A DNA stretch of 8,220 nt from DASQUK01 sp046723645 (GCA_046723645.1 JBKOUY010000129.1:1-8220); one strand, 5' to 3'; positions 1 through 6,330 are shown, counted from the first letter of the stretch. The notes: generated by a model from the sequence alone, not told the origin. Made by a program: numbers and translations.

Positions 1-1221
1 GCGCTGGTCGGCGTCCGACCGCCCGAGGGCGCTGCGAAGCGCGCCGAGCTCGCCCCGCGCCTCCGCGGCGCGGCCCGTGGCCTCCGGCACCCCGCCGGCC
101 CATTCTGCCTCGAAGGCGGCACGGGCCTCAGCCAGCCCGGCCTCGGCCTCGGCCAGCGCATCGGCGTCGGGCGCCAGCCCGTCCGCCTCGGCGTCGAGGG
201 TTTCCAGCTCGGCCCGCAGGCGGGCGGAGTCGGCCTCGAGGCTGGCGATCACGTCCTGGTCGACGAAGGCGCCCCGCTCGCGGTCGAGGCCACGGCGGCG
301 TTCGGCCAGCAGCGCCAGCTGGCCGCGGGCCTTCTCGCGGAGCGCCTCCAGCCCGGCCAGGACGTCACCCACGGCGCTGCCGCCGAGCGTGCCGAGCCTG
401 GCCTCGGCCGCGACCACGGCGGTGTCGAGCTCGACCAGGCGCCGCTTGACCAGCGTCTCCTCGTTGCGCACCTCGGCCCGAGCCGCCGTCAGGTCGCCGA
501 GCCGTCGCTTGAGCGTGCTGAGCTCGCGGCCGGCGACGTACACGTGCAACGCCCGCAGCTCGGCGACGAGGTCACCGTGCCGGCGAGCGGCCTCGGCCTG
601 GCGCTCGAGCGGGCGGAGCTGCCGCCGTACCTCGCGCAGCAGGTCGCCGAGCCGCAGGAGGTTCCCCTCGGTGGCGGCGAGGCGGCGCTCGGACCGCTCC
701 TTGCGCTTGCGGTGCTTGAGGATGCCGGCCGCCTCCTCGACGATGAGCCTGCGCTCCTCGTGCTTGGCGTTCAACACGGCGTCGATCTGCCCCTGCCCGA
801 CGATCACGTGCTGCTGGCGGCCGACCCCGGTGTCGCTGAACAGCTCCTGCACGTCGAGCAGCCGGCACGGCACGCCGTTTATGGCGTACTCGCTCTCGCC
901 CGATCGCCACAGGGTCCGGGTGACCGTCACCTCGATGAAGTCGATCGGCAGGAGCCCGGCGCCGTTGTCGATGGTCAGGCTCACCTCGGCCCTCCCCAGC
1001 GCCGGGCGGCGAGCAGTGCCGGCGAAGATCACGTCCTCCATCCGCTGGCTGCGCACCGCCGAGGGGGCCTGGGCGCCCAGCACCCAGCCGACGGCGTCGA
1101 CCACGTTGGACTTCCCCGAGCCGTTGGGGCCGACGACGACGGTCACCCCGGGCTGCATCTCGAGGGTCGTGGACTCCGCGAAGGACTTGAACCCCTTGAG
1201 GGTCAGCGCCTTGAGGAACAT
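1..1221 (-). CDS. smc: Chromosome segregation protein SMC, N-terminal part (runs off left edge)
   Basis: This is the ATPase of the SMC condensin complex, which works with ScpA and ScpB to compact and segregate the chromosome. The visible 407 codons start at ATG 1221 with MFLKALTLKGFKSFAEST, the usual SMC opening. Walker A GPNGSGKSN lies at residues 31-39. The GQGQIDAVL stretch at about 142-150 and the EERRLIVEEAAGI signature at about 155-167 match the N-terminal head. From about residue 165 the sequence becomes a charged Ala/Glu/Arg/Leu-rich coiled-coil arm that continues past position 1. The hinge, second arm and C-terminal head with Walker B lie outside the window; full SMC is usually near 1,180 residues. 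No clear Shine-Dalgarno precedes the ATG. A TAGCCT hexamer (plus strand 1231-1236) nine bases upstream could be a -10 box, but that is a guess. The gene follows mutM by 52 nt and is probably in the same transcription unit. Confidence 0.97.
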   Translation of the reverse strand, partial: MFLKALTLKGFKSFAESTTLEMQPGVTVVVGPNGSGKSNVVDAVGWVLGAQAPSAVRSQRMEDVIFAGTARRPALGRAEVSLTIDNGAGLLPIDFIEVTVTRTLWRSGESEYAINGVPCRLLDVQELFSDTGVGRQQHVIVGQGQIDAVLNAKHEERRLIVEEAAGILKHRKRKERSERRLAATEGNLLRLGDLLREVRRQLRPLERQAEAARRHGDLVAELRALHVYVAGRELSTLKRRLGDLTAARAEVRNEETLVKRRLVELDTAVVAAEARLGTLGGSAVGDVLAGLEALREKARGQLALLAERRRGLDRERGAFVDQDVIASLEADSARLRAELETLDAEADGLAPDADALAEAEAGLAEARAAFEAEWAGGVPEATGRAAEARGELGALRSALGRSDADQR

Positions 1222-1273
1222 CGACGCGCCAGGCTACGTGGCCGCCCGGACGGGTCCGGGGATCCCGGCGAGC

Positions 1274-2113
1274 TCACACCTGGCAGCTCGGGCACCAGTA
1301 CGTGACCTTGCCGCCGCTCCGCACCTTGGTGACCGTGCCGCGGCACCGCCGGCAGGGCTCGCCGTCGCGGCCCCACACCTGAAGCTCCTCCTGGAAGCTA
1401 CCCGGCTTGCCGTGGAGGTCGGTGAACGGATGCTCGTCGGTGGATGTGCCGTGGTGCTTCGTCGCTTCGTGCAGGATCTCGACCAGCGACCGGTAGAGCC
1501 GGCGGATCTCCATCGTCGACACCGTCGACACCTCGCGGTCGGGGCGAAGGCCGGCGTCGTAGAGGATCTCGTCCGCGTACAGCCCCCCGAGCCCGACCAC
1601 GAACGTCGGGTCGAGCAGCACCGCCTTCAGCTTCTCGTTCCGGCGGTTCACGAGTGACTGGGCGAACGCAGTCCAGGACACCGGGGCCGCGACCGGATCG
1701 AGGCCCAGGTCGGCGAGGGCGGGCATCTCCTCGAGCAGCAGCTCGGGCGTGACCACGAACGCCTCGGCTTTGGCCTGGGGATCCGCGAGCCGCAGCTGGC
1801 CCCCCTGCGTGAACGTGATCGAGAGCAGGAGGTCCTGGGGCGTGTCGTCCTTGGGGGCGGCGCGAAGGAGCATGCCGGTCTCGCCGACGTCGAACACCAG
1901 CAGCTCGCCGGTGTCGAGCGCCTGCACGAGCAGCGAGCCGCGACGATCGACGTTGCGGATCTTGGCGCCCTCGAGCCGCGTCTGGAACGCCTTGCGTGAC
2001 CCGTTGCGGTTGGTGGCCTTGGCCACGACCACGTCGACCGACTTGACCCGTCGCCCGACCGTCTCCCGCTCCAGACCCCGCCGCACCGTCTCGATCTCGG
2101 GCAGCTCAGGCAA
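1274..2113 (-). CDS. mutM: Fpg/Nei-family DNA glycosylase (MutM by synteny), divergent active site
   Basis: MutM (Fpg) excises oxidised purines such as 8-oxoguanine and cleaves the abasic site. I place the start at TTG 2113 because this gives M-PELPEIETVRR, and family members need Pro2 at the processed N-terminus as Schiff-base nucleophile with Glu3 next to it; a start at 2197 would bury the proline behind 28 residues. The product is 279 residues, normal for Fpg (E. coli 269). The helix-two-turn-helix region (about 166-192, VVGLGGLYADE) and a C-terminal C-X2-C-X16-C-X2-C zinc finger (Cys254, 257, 274, 277) are intact. By my alignment several DNA-contact residues are changed: the Lys57 equivalent is Ser60, the Asn168 equivalent is Gly177, the Arg258 equivalent is Lys269, the HLGMSG motif reads DVGETG (75-80), and DPRRFG reads DPQAKA (111-116). 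The fold and position between rnc and smc support MutM; the substrate may differ. The TTG start overlaps the rnc stop by 8 nt, suggesting translational coupling. Confidence 0.9.
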   Translation of the reverse strand: MPELPEIETVRRGLERETVGRRVKSVDVVVAKATNRNGSRKAFQTRLEGAKIRNVDRRGSLLVQALDTGELLVFDVGETGMLLRAAPKDDTPQDLLLSITFTQGGQLRLADPQAKAEAFVVTPELLLEEMPALADLGLDPVAAPVSWTAFAQSLVNRRNEKLKAVLLDPTFVVGLGGLYADEILYDAGLRPDREVSTVSTMEIRRLYRSLVEILHEATKHHGTSTDEHPFTDLHGKPGSFQEELQVWGRDGEPCRRCRGTVTKVRSGGKVTYWCPSCQV

Positions 2114-2822
2114 TGTCGGTCTCCAGCTCGGCCAGGAGGCTCGCGTAGGCGTCGCGCGCCGCGACCTGCTCGGCCTGCTTCTTCGACCGTCCGTCACCGG
2201 TGCCCCGGGCGATGCCGCCGACGGCGACGGTCACGTGGAAGCGACGCGCGTGATCCGGTCCCTCGGCCAACGTCTCGTAGCGCGGCGCGTCGTCGAAGTG
2301 CCGCGCGGCCAGCTCCTGGAGCCGGCTCTTGTAGTCCTGCCCGCCGGGTCCCCCGGCGTGCGCCTCGGCGACGCGCTCGCCCAGCAGGCGCAGCACCAGG
2401 TCGTGGGCCTCGCGCATGCCGGCCGCCACGTAGACGGCGCCGAGCACCGCCTCGAGGGCGTCGGCCAGGATCGACGGCTTCTCCCTCCCGCCCGACTGCT
2501 CCTCGCCCTTGCCCAACAGCAGGTAGTCGCCCAGCCCGAGCTCGTCGGCAACCTCGGCCAGGGTGACGGCGTTCACGACCGCCTTGCGGACGTCGGTCAG
2601 CTCGCCCTCGCTCAGCGACGTGTACGCGTGGAAGGCGTGGTCGGTGACGATCAGCCCCAGGACCGCATCGCCCAGGAACTCCAGCCGCTCGTTGGACTCG
2701 TATCCCGGGTTCTCGGCGCACCACGAGCGGTGCACGAGGGCCGGCGCCAACACGTCGGCGTCGTTCAGGCTGACACCGAGGCTCCGGGCCAGCTCGTCGA
2801 GTCGTGAAACGGGCAGCGAGAT
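2106..2822 (-). CDS. rnc: Ribonuclease III
   Basis: RNase III cuts double-stranded RNA, including the stems of the rRNA precursor. The signature NERLEFLGD (residues 44-52) supplies Glu45 and Asp52, and ILADALEAV (118-126) supplies Asp121 and Glu124, equivalent to E. coli Glu38, Asp45, Asp114 and Glu117. A double-stranded-RNA-binding domain follows (about 162-235, ending in the basic GRSKKQAEQVAA helix). The start is uncertain. The first standard start is GTG 2753 (215 residues), but in-frame sequence upstream, RLDELARSLGVSLNDADVL, aligns with the first helix of the family (E. coli INRLQRKLGYTFNHQELL), so translation should begin earlier. No ATG, GTG or TTG exists in this frame between 2753 and well inside acpP. 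I place the start at ATC 2822, seven bases after an AGGGG Shine-Dalgarno-like run; CTG 2816 is the alternative. The full product is then 238 residues (E. coli 226). The gene begins 10 nt after the acpP stop. Confidence 0.95.
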   Translation of the reverse strand: MSLPVSRLDELARSLGVSLNDADVLAPALVHRSWCAENPGYESNERLEFLGDAVLGLIVTDHAFHAYTSLSEGELTDVRKAVVNAVTLAEVADELGLGDYLLLGKGEEQSGGREKPSILADALEAVLGAVYVAAGMREAHDLVLRLLGERVAEAHAGGPGGQDYKSRLQELAARHFDDAPRYETLAEGPDHARRFHVTVAVGGIARGTGDGRSKKQAEQVAARDAYASLLAELETDIA

Positions 2823-2832
2823 CGGTGCGCCC

Positions 2833-3120
2833 CTACAACCGGGCGAGGACGTAGTCGACGGCGTCTCGCACCGTCTTGATGTCCTCGAGATCTTCGTCCT
2901 CGATGCGGAAGCCCACGCTGCGCTCCCCCAGCTCCTCCTCGAGCGCCTCGGCCAGCTCGATGAGCGCCAGCGAATCGGCGTCGAGATCGTCGGCGAACGA
3001 GTCCCCCTCGTGAATGGTCGACGGCTCGACCTCGAGGATGTCGGCCAAGCGGTCGCGGATCAGGTCGAACACCTGCTCGCGATCGAGGGGACTGCGCTCG
3101 ACGTGGGTCTCGGCGGGCAC
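2833..3120 (-). CDS. acpP: Acyl carrier protein
   Basis: ACP carries growing acyl chains on a 4'-phosphopantetheine arm in fatty acid synthesis. The 95-residue product has the DADSLALIEL motif (residues 47-56), with Ser50 as the attachment site, and is strongly acidic, as expected. Compared with the usual 75-80 residues it has an N-terminal extension of about 11 residues and about five extra residues in the loop after helix II (GERSVGFRIEDEDL). The Asp that usually follows Ser-Leu is Ala52. The start is GTG 3120, preceded by AGGAGA (plus strand 3131-3136) about 9 nt upstream. It sits between plsX and rnc, the widespread plsX-acpP-rnc arrangement, but without the fabD and fabG genes found there in Firmicutes. 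The 138-nt gap after plsX suggests its own promoter. Confidence 0.95.
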   Translation of the reverse strand: MPAETHVERSPLDREQVFDLIRDRLADILEVEPSTIHEGDSFADDLDADSLALIELAEALEEELGERSVGFRIEDEDLEDIKTVRDAVDYVLARL

Positions 3121-3158
3121 GACGTATGACTCTCCTGTTCTCGGGCAGAACGCGGCGG

Positions 3159-3164
3159 AGTGTA
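3159..3164 (-). promoter_or_regulatory. Candidate -10 box for acpP
   Basis: On the minus strand this reads TACACT, which fits the TANNNT pattern of housekeeping -10 elements. It lies about 38 nt upstream of the acpP GTG in the long plsX-acpP gap. No convincing -35 hexamer sits at the expected spacing, so the call rests on the -10 alone and on the expectation that ACP is strongly expressed. Confidence 0.3.
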
Positions 3165-3191
3165 CCGGGGCCGATGTTTGTGCGCTTGTGA

Positions 3192-3204
3192 ACCGGTCAC
3201 CGGT
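3192..3204. promoter_or_regulatory. ACCGGT-C-ACCGGT palindrome upstream of acpP, possible operator
   Basis: Two copies of ACCGGT, itself a palindrome, are separated by one base, giving a 13-bp symmetric site. It lies about 30 bp upstream of the candidate acpP -10 box, where an activator or a distal operator could sit. It could instead be chance in GC-rich DNA. No regulator can be named from sequence. Confidence 0.25.
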
Positions 3205-3258
3205 CGTCCGGGGCGCAGCCGGGCGGTCGCGGCCCCGCGGCGACTACCGGATTGCCCC

Positions 3259-4239
3259 TCAGGCGGAGGCTACAGCCGATCGCAGGCGCTCGACGACGCC
3301 GGCCTCCACCATCTCGGCCGCGACCCGGGTCGCGTTGACCACCGCCGTGGCTGACGACGATCCGTGGCTGATGATGCACACGCCGTCCACGCCCAGGAGC
3401 ATGGCGCCGCCGGTCTGATCGGGGTCGAGGGTGCCGTACAGCGGCATCAGGGCTCCGAGGGCGGCGTCGGCCACATCGGTGGCGCTCAACCCGTCGATCA
3501 CCGCCCTGACCAGGGACCGCATGCCGCCCTCGAGCGTCTTCAGGGCGACGTTGCCGGTGAACCCGTCGGTGACGACGACGTCGACGTCGGGCGTCATGAT
3601 GTCGCGACCCTCGACATTGCCGACGAAGCGGGCCCCGGCGCGGTCGAGGGCTCCCGCGGCGCCAAGCAGCCCGTGCGTCTCCTTGACCAACGCGTTGCCC
3701 TTGGTGGGTTCCTCGCCGATCGAGAGCAGCCCCACCCGGGGATCGGCGATGCCGTAGCGCTCACGGGCGAATGTCGCGCCCATCTGGGCGAACTGGACGA
3801 GCCACTGGGGCTGGCATTCGGCGTTGGCGCCGGCGTCGAGCAACACGGTCGGTGTGGCGCCGGGGACCGGGATCGGCGTGGCGATCGCGGGGCGCGCCAC
3901 GCCCTTGATTCGGCCCAGCCGCAGTAGCGCCGACGCCATCGTGGCGCCCGTGTTGCCGGCCGACACCATGGCCGAGGCGCGCCCGTCGCGCACCGCCTCG
4001 GCGGCGCGCACGAGCGACGAGTCCTTCATGGTGCGGACGCTGGAGCCCGCGTCGGCGTCCATGCCGATGACCTGCGACGCCGCTACCACGTCGAGATCGC
4101 CCCGCAGTGGGTCGAGGTCCTCGGTCCTGCCCACCAGCACGACCGGGACCCCGAGCTCGTCCACGGCGCGGCGGGCACCCTCGACGATCGCGCCGGGGGC
4201 GTGGTCGCCGCCCATGGCGTCGATGGCTATCGGCAGCAT
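3259..4239 (-). CDS. plsX: Phosphate acyltransferase PlsX
   Basis: PlsX makes acyl-phosphate from acyl-ACP; PlsY then uses it to acylate glycerol-3-phosphate in membrane phospholipid synthesis. It is a peripheral membrane enzyme. The 326-residue product has the expected length and opens with IAIDAMGGDHAP (residues 4-15), the family hallmark. Further conserved stretches are GNTGATMASALLRLGRIKGVARPA (start of the family core, about residue 97 on), DAGANAECQPQWLVQFAQMG (central), NVEGRDIM and VVTDGFTGNVALKTLEG, and the C-terminal HGSSSATAV segment. ATG 4239 is chosen because the conserved opening starts right after it; no strong Shine-Dalgarno is visible. It follows rpmF after about 120 nt that hold a long hairpin, and precedes acpP, which supplies its substrate carrier. 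Confidence 0.97.
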   Translation of the reverse strand: MLPIAIDAMGGDHAPGAIVEGARRAVDELGVPVVLVGRTEDLDPLRGDLDVVAASQVIGMDADAGSSVRTMKDSSLVRAAEAVRDGRASAMVSAGNTGATMASALLRLGRIKGVARPAIATPIPVPGATPTVLLDAGANAECQPQWLVQFAQMGATFARERYGIADPRVGLLSIGEEPTKGNALVKETHGLLGAAGALDRAGARFVGNVEGRDIMTPDVDVVVTDGFTGNVALKTLEGGMRSLVRAVIDGLSATDVADAALGALMPLYGTLDPDQTGGAMLLGVDGVCIISHGSSSATAVVNATRVAAEMVEAGVVERLRSAVASA

Positions 4240-4281
4240 CGGCCCGACGCGGCGGCGCTCCGATGATCCGACGGGGGTCAG

Positions 4282-4362
4282 TGAACCCCGATTCCGCCGG
4301 CAGCACGTAATGACAACATGAGCGCGCAGTGTGTCATGAGTGCTCCGCGAAATCGGGGTTCA
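4282..4362 (-). repeat. Long imperfect inverted repeat (hairpin) between rpmF and plsX
   Basis: The arms are 4282-4315 and 4332-4362, with a 16-nt loop. In the minus-strand transcript the 5' arm begins with the rpmF stop codon (UGAACCCCGAUU) and pairs with AAUCGGGGUUCA at the 3' end. The stem continues through a U-G pair, CGC/GCG, GG/CC, AGCAC/GUGCU and AUGACA/UGUCAU, about 29 base pairs in all, broken by two single-base bulges and a 2x3 internal loop. No U-tract follows on either strand, so it is not a standard intrinsic terminator. It could be an RNase III processing site, an attenuator or mRNA-stability element, or a small inserted palindromic element. Confidence 0.85.
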
Positions 4363-4539
4363 GTCGACCTCGACGGCGACGCGGCCGCCGTACCAACCGC
4401 AGTTGCCGCAGACCACGTGGGGCAGCTTCACGGAGCTGCAGCGGGGGCAGACGCTGCGGGCGGGCGCCTCGAGGCGCCAAGCGGCGGCGCGGCGGCTGCG
4501 GCCCTTGGCCTTGGAGGTCTTCTTCTTGGGGACAGCCAT
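4360..4539 (-). CDS. rpmF: 50S ribosomal protein L32
   Basis: L32 is a small protein of the large ribosomal subunit. The 59-residue product begins MAVPKKKTSKAKGRSRRA, the family's basic N-terminus, and ends in a zinc ribbon CPRC-X9-CGNC. All four cysteines are present, so this is the zinc-binding (C+) form rather than a zinc-independent paralogue. The start ATG 4539 has AGGA about 6 nt upstream. DUF177 lies upstream after 130 nt, the usual pairing. The stop codon is the first triplet of a long hairpin that separates it from plsX. Confidence 0.97.
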   Translation of the reverse strand: MAVPKKKTSKAKGRSRRAAAWRLEAPARSVCPRCSSVKLPHVVCGNCGWYGGRVAVEVD

Positions 4540-4586
4540 CGGTCTTCCTGGGGCGTCTCGCGGGTCGCGCCGCGCTCGGTGCGAGG

Positions 4587-4617
4587 GGCAACGATACGCC
4601 CGGCGGGCGCAAACGAG
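4587..4617 (-). promoter_or_regulatory. Weak candidate promoter region ahead of rpmF
   Basis: The 130-nt gap between the DUF177 gene and rpmF contains, on the minus strand, a TAGCCT hexamer preceded by TTGCGC about 19 nt upstream (just beyond the listed interval), followed by a second AT-richer patch TATCGT. The spacing is longer than ideal and the match is partial. The length of the gap, more than the boxes, suggests a promoter. Apart from this I see no gene or clear structure in the gap. Confidence 0.15.
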
Positions 4618-4669
4618 ACAGGCTAGCGGGCGGGGCGCCGATAGGCGCAACCATCCGGCGGCCCGCCTC

Positions 4670-5194
4670 CTACTGATCGAAGCGCAGGGCGTCGAGTACC
4701 GACCACCGGGGATCGGCGGGCCCTTCGCCATTGGTCCCGTTGGCGCCGTCACCCTCGTTCCCGTCCTCGACCGTGACGGGGTGGTCCTCGGGGTCGGGTC
4801 CGGCGCACGCATCGTCGCAGAGCGGCGCCAGCGGGAGCGCCAGGGCCAGTGCCTCGCGCAGTGCCGGCTCCAGGTCGACCTGGTCGCGGTCGAGCCGGTA
4901 GGTCTCGCCCTCGACGGGATCGGGCTCGAAGATCTCCCGGAGACCGACCTCCAGCTCGCCTCCGGTCGTCGCAAGACAGCGGCGGCACTCGCCGGTCCAG
5001 CGGCCGACCACCCGTCCCGTCACCGTGACGGCCGAACCCTGCGCCTCGAGCGTCAGGTCGGCCCGCACGTCGTCGTCGGTGAGGCGCGACGTCGACAGCA
5101 TCACGCCCGGCAACGGCCCGGCCAGCTGCACCCGCTGCCGGGCGCCGGGGTGGCGGAACAGCTCACCGGTGGAGACGACGAAGCGACGCGACAT
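4670..5194 (-). CDS. DUF177/YceD family protein (23S rRNA accumulation factor-like)
   Basis: Proteins of this family (E. coli YceD, plant DUF177) are linked to 23S rRNA accumulation and are usually encoded next to rpmF, as here. The 174-residue product has GECRRCL at about residues 68-74 and LPLAPLCDDACAG at about 119-131, the two cysteine pairs typical of bacterial members; the usual final Cys of the second cluster (GLCP) is replaced by PDP. The C-terminal part has an Asn/Gly/Glu-rich stretch not typical of the family core, then ends DPRWSVLDALRFDQ, a form of the common DPRWAAL ending. ATG 5194 is preceded by AAGGGG about 8 nt upstream. It starts 12 nt after the coiled-coil gene's stop, so the two are very likely co-transcribed. 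The precise biochemical role is not established from sequence. Confidence 0.9.
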   Translation of the reverse strand: MSRRFVVSTGELFRHPGARQRVQLAGPLPGVMLSTSRLTDDDVRADLTLEAQGSAVTVTGRVVGRWTGECRRCLATTGGELEVGLREIFEPDPVEGETYRLDRDQVDLEPALREALALALPLAPLCDDACAGPDPEDHPVTVEDGNEGDGANGTNGEGPADPRWSVLDALRFDQ

Positions 5195-5206
5195 GTCCGC
5201 GACCCC

Positions 5207-5848
5207 TTATACCCGGTCTTGATCGAAAACGGCGCTGGCGCCGGACGCTCCCCCCTCGGCGCTCGCACCCACCGCGGAAGTGCCGGATCCCGCCGCCCCG
5301 GTGCCCTCGCCCTGCGCTGCGCCACCCACTCCCCCGCCGGGGGCGCTGCCGTTGCCGCGCAGCCGGGCGCGACCGGCGCCCACGACCTTCATGGTCCGCT
5401 CGAGCACGGTCTCCAGCTGGGCCAGCCGCTTGTCGCAGTAGTCGTCGGCCTGGTTGCGGCGCCGGCCCGCTTCGGCGCGTGCCTGATCGAGCACCCGGCG
5501 CGCCTTCGCCTCCGCCGCCTTCATCACCTCCGAGCGCTGCACCATGCGCTCGGCTTGCCCCCGGGCGGCGGCGAGGATGTCGTCGGCCTCCCGCCGGGTG
5601 CGCGCCAGGAACTCTTCCCGCTCCTTCATGAGCCAGCGCGCCGACCGGACCTCCTCGGGCAGGCGCTCGATCGCCTGGTCCAGCAGGTCGAGCAGCTCGT
5701 CGCGGTCGACCTTGACCTGCTGCGCCGACAGTGTCGCCGGCCGGGCACCATCGATCTGCTCGCGGACGCGCTGCAGCAGCGCCTCGACGTCACCGCCCGG
5801 CGCTCGCTGCGCCACCCGTACCTCGAAGGACTGGTCGTTGCTCGGCAT
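5207..5848 (-). CDS. DivIVA/SepIVA-like coiled-coil protein, probable cell division or wall factor
   Basis: This 213-residue protein has a short N-terminus, then a long charged helical region (about 45-160) with heptad-like Leu/Ile/Val spacing and many Ala, Arg, Glu and Gln, which should form a coiled coil like DivIVA or the stalk of ATP synthase subunit b. No signal peptide or membrane span is visible. The last 45 or so residues are low-complexity Gly/Ala/Ser and probably disordered, ending in FDQDRV. In mycobacteria the gene just upstream of the DUF177 gene in this cluster is sepIVA (Rv2927c), an essential septum factor, so orthology is plausible by position and architecture. Sequence similarity alone could reflect generic coiled coil. 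The ATG 5848 lies 2 nt after the coaD stop, implying coupled translation. There is a single cysteine, Cys138. Confidence 0.75.
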   Translation of the reverse strand: MPSNDQSFEVRVAQRAPGGDVEALLQRVREQIDGARPATLSAQQVKVDRDELLDLLDQAIERLPEEVRSARWLMKEREEFLARTRREADDILAAARGQAERMVQRSEVMKAAEAKARRVLDQARAEAGRRRNQADDYCDKRLAQLETVLERTMKVVGAGRARLRGNGSAPGGGVGGAAQGEGTGAAGSGTSAVGASAEGGASGASAVFDQDRV

Positions 5849-5850
5849 CG

Positions 5851-6330
5851 CTACTTCCGGAATCGCTCGGCCAGCCGCTTCGCGACCGGCGGGGGCACCA
5901 TGGAGCTCACGTCCCCGCCGAAGCGCGCGATCTCCCGGATCAGCTTCGACGCCAGGAACGAGTGAGCAGGGTCGGAGGGGATGAACAAGGTGTGGACCCC
6001 CGAGACCGCGCGGTTCATCTGCGCCATGATCAGCTCGGCCTCGAAGTCGGACACCACCCGCAGGCCCTTGACGATGAAGTCGGCGCCGACGTCGCGGGCG
6101 AGGTCGACGACCAGGCTCGAGAACATCGTGATCTTGATGTTGTCGAGGTGCGCCACGGACTCGTCGATCATCGCCTGGCGGTCCTCCAGGCTGAACAGCG
6201 GCTCCCCCTTCTGCGGGTTGCGGACGGCGGCCACGACGACCTCGTCGAACAGCCCGGACGCCACCTCGATGATGCCGAGGTGCCCGTTGTGGATCGGGTC
6301 GAACGAGCCGGGGTAGAGGACCGTGGTCAC
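5851..6330 (-). CDS. coaD: Phosphopantetheine adenylyltransferase
   Basis: CoaD transfers AMP from ATP to 4'-phosphopantetheine, the fourth step of coenzyme A synthesis, in the cytoplasm as a hexamer. The product from GTG 6330 is 159 residues, the same as E. coli CoaD. It opens TTVLYPGSFDPIHNGH, with the nucleotidyltransferase HNGH motif at 14-17, and keeps KGLRVVSDFEAE (88-99) and MAQMNR (102-107). The C-terminal ISS-type ATP loop reads ASKLIRE (127-133); Ser is replaced by Ala and Lys but the basic residue remains. An upstream ATG at 6360 would add ten unconserved residues. CoA is the donor of the phosphopantetheine arm for ACP, whose gene lies further down the same cluster. It begins 51 nt after rsmD. 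Confidence 0.96.
   Translation of the reverse strand: MTTVLYPGSFDPIHNGHLGIIEVASGLFDEVVVAAVRNPQKGEPLFSLEDRQAMIDESVAHLDNIKITMFSSLVVDLARDVGADFIVKGLRVVSDFEAELIMAQMNRAVSGVHTLFIPSDPAHSFLASKLIREIARFGGDVSSMVPPPVAKRLAERFRK

Noticed and set aside
1245..1260. CCCGGAC-GG-GTCCGGG palindrome between mutM and smc
   Set aside because: The loop would be only two bases unless two pairs open, and no U-tract follows. Weak as a terminator and plausible by chance at this GC content.
77..1657. Plus-strand open frame of 526 residues opposite smc and mutM
   Set aside because: Its product is Ala/Ser/Arg low-complexity sequence without family motifs, and both strands of high-GC DNA give long antisense frames. The minus strand holds clear SMC and MutM motifs.
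2194..2724. Second minus-strand frame of 176 residues within rnc
   Set aside because: It is an Arg/Gly-rich frameshifted shadow of rnc; RNase III motifs are in the other frame.
3226..3244. GC-rich inverted sequence just after plsX as a terminator
   Set aside because: The pairing halves overlap and leave almost no loop, and no U-tract follows.
4340..5965. Plus-strand open frame of 541 residues across rpmF, DUF177, the coiled-coil gene and coaD
   Set aside because: It is antisense to four well-supported genes, crosses their intergenic gaps, and has no recognisable domain.
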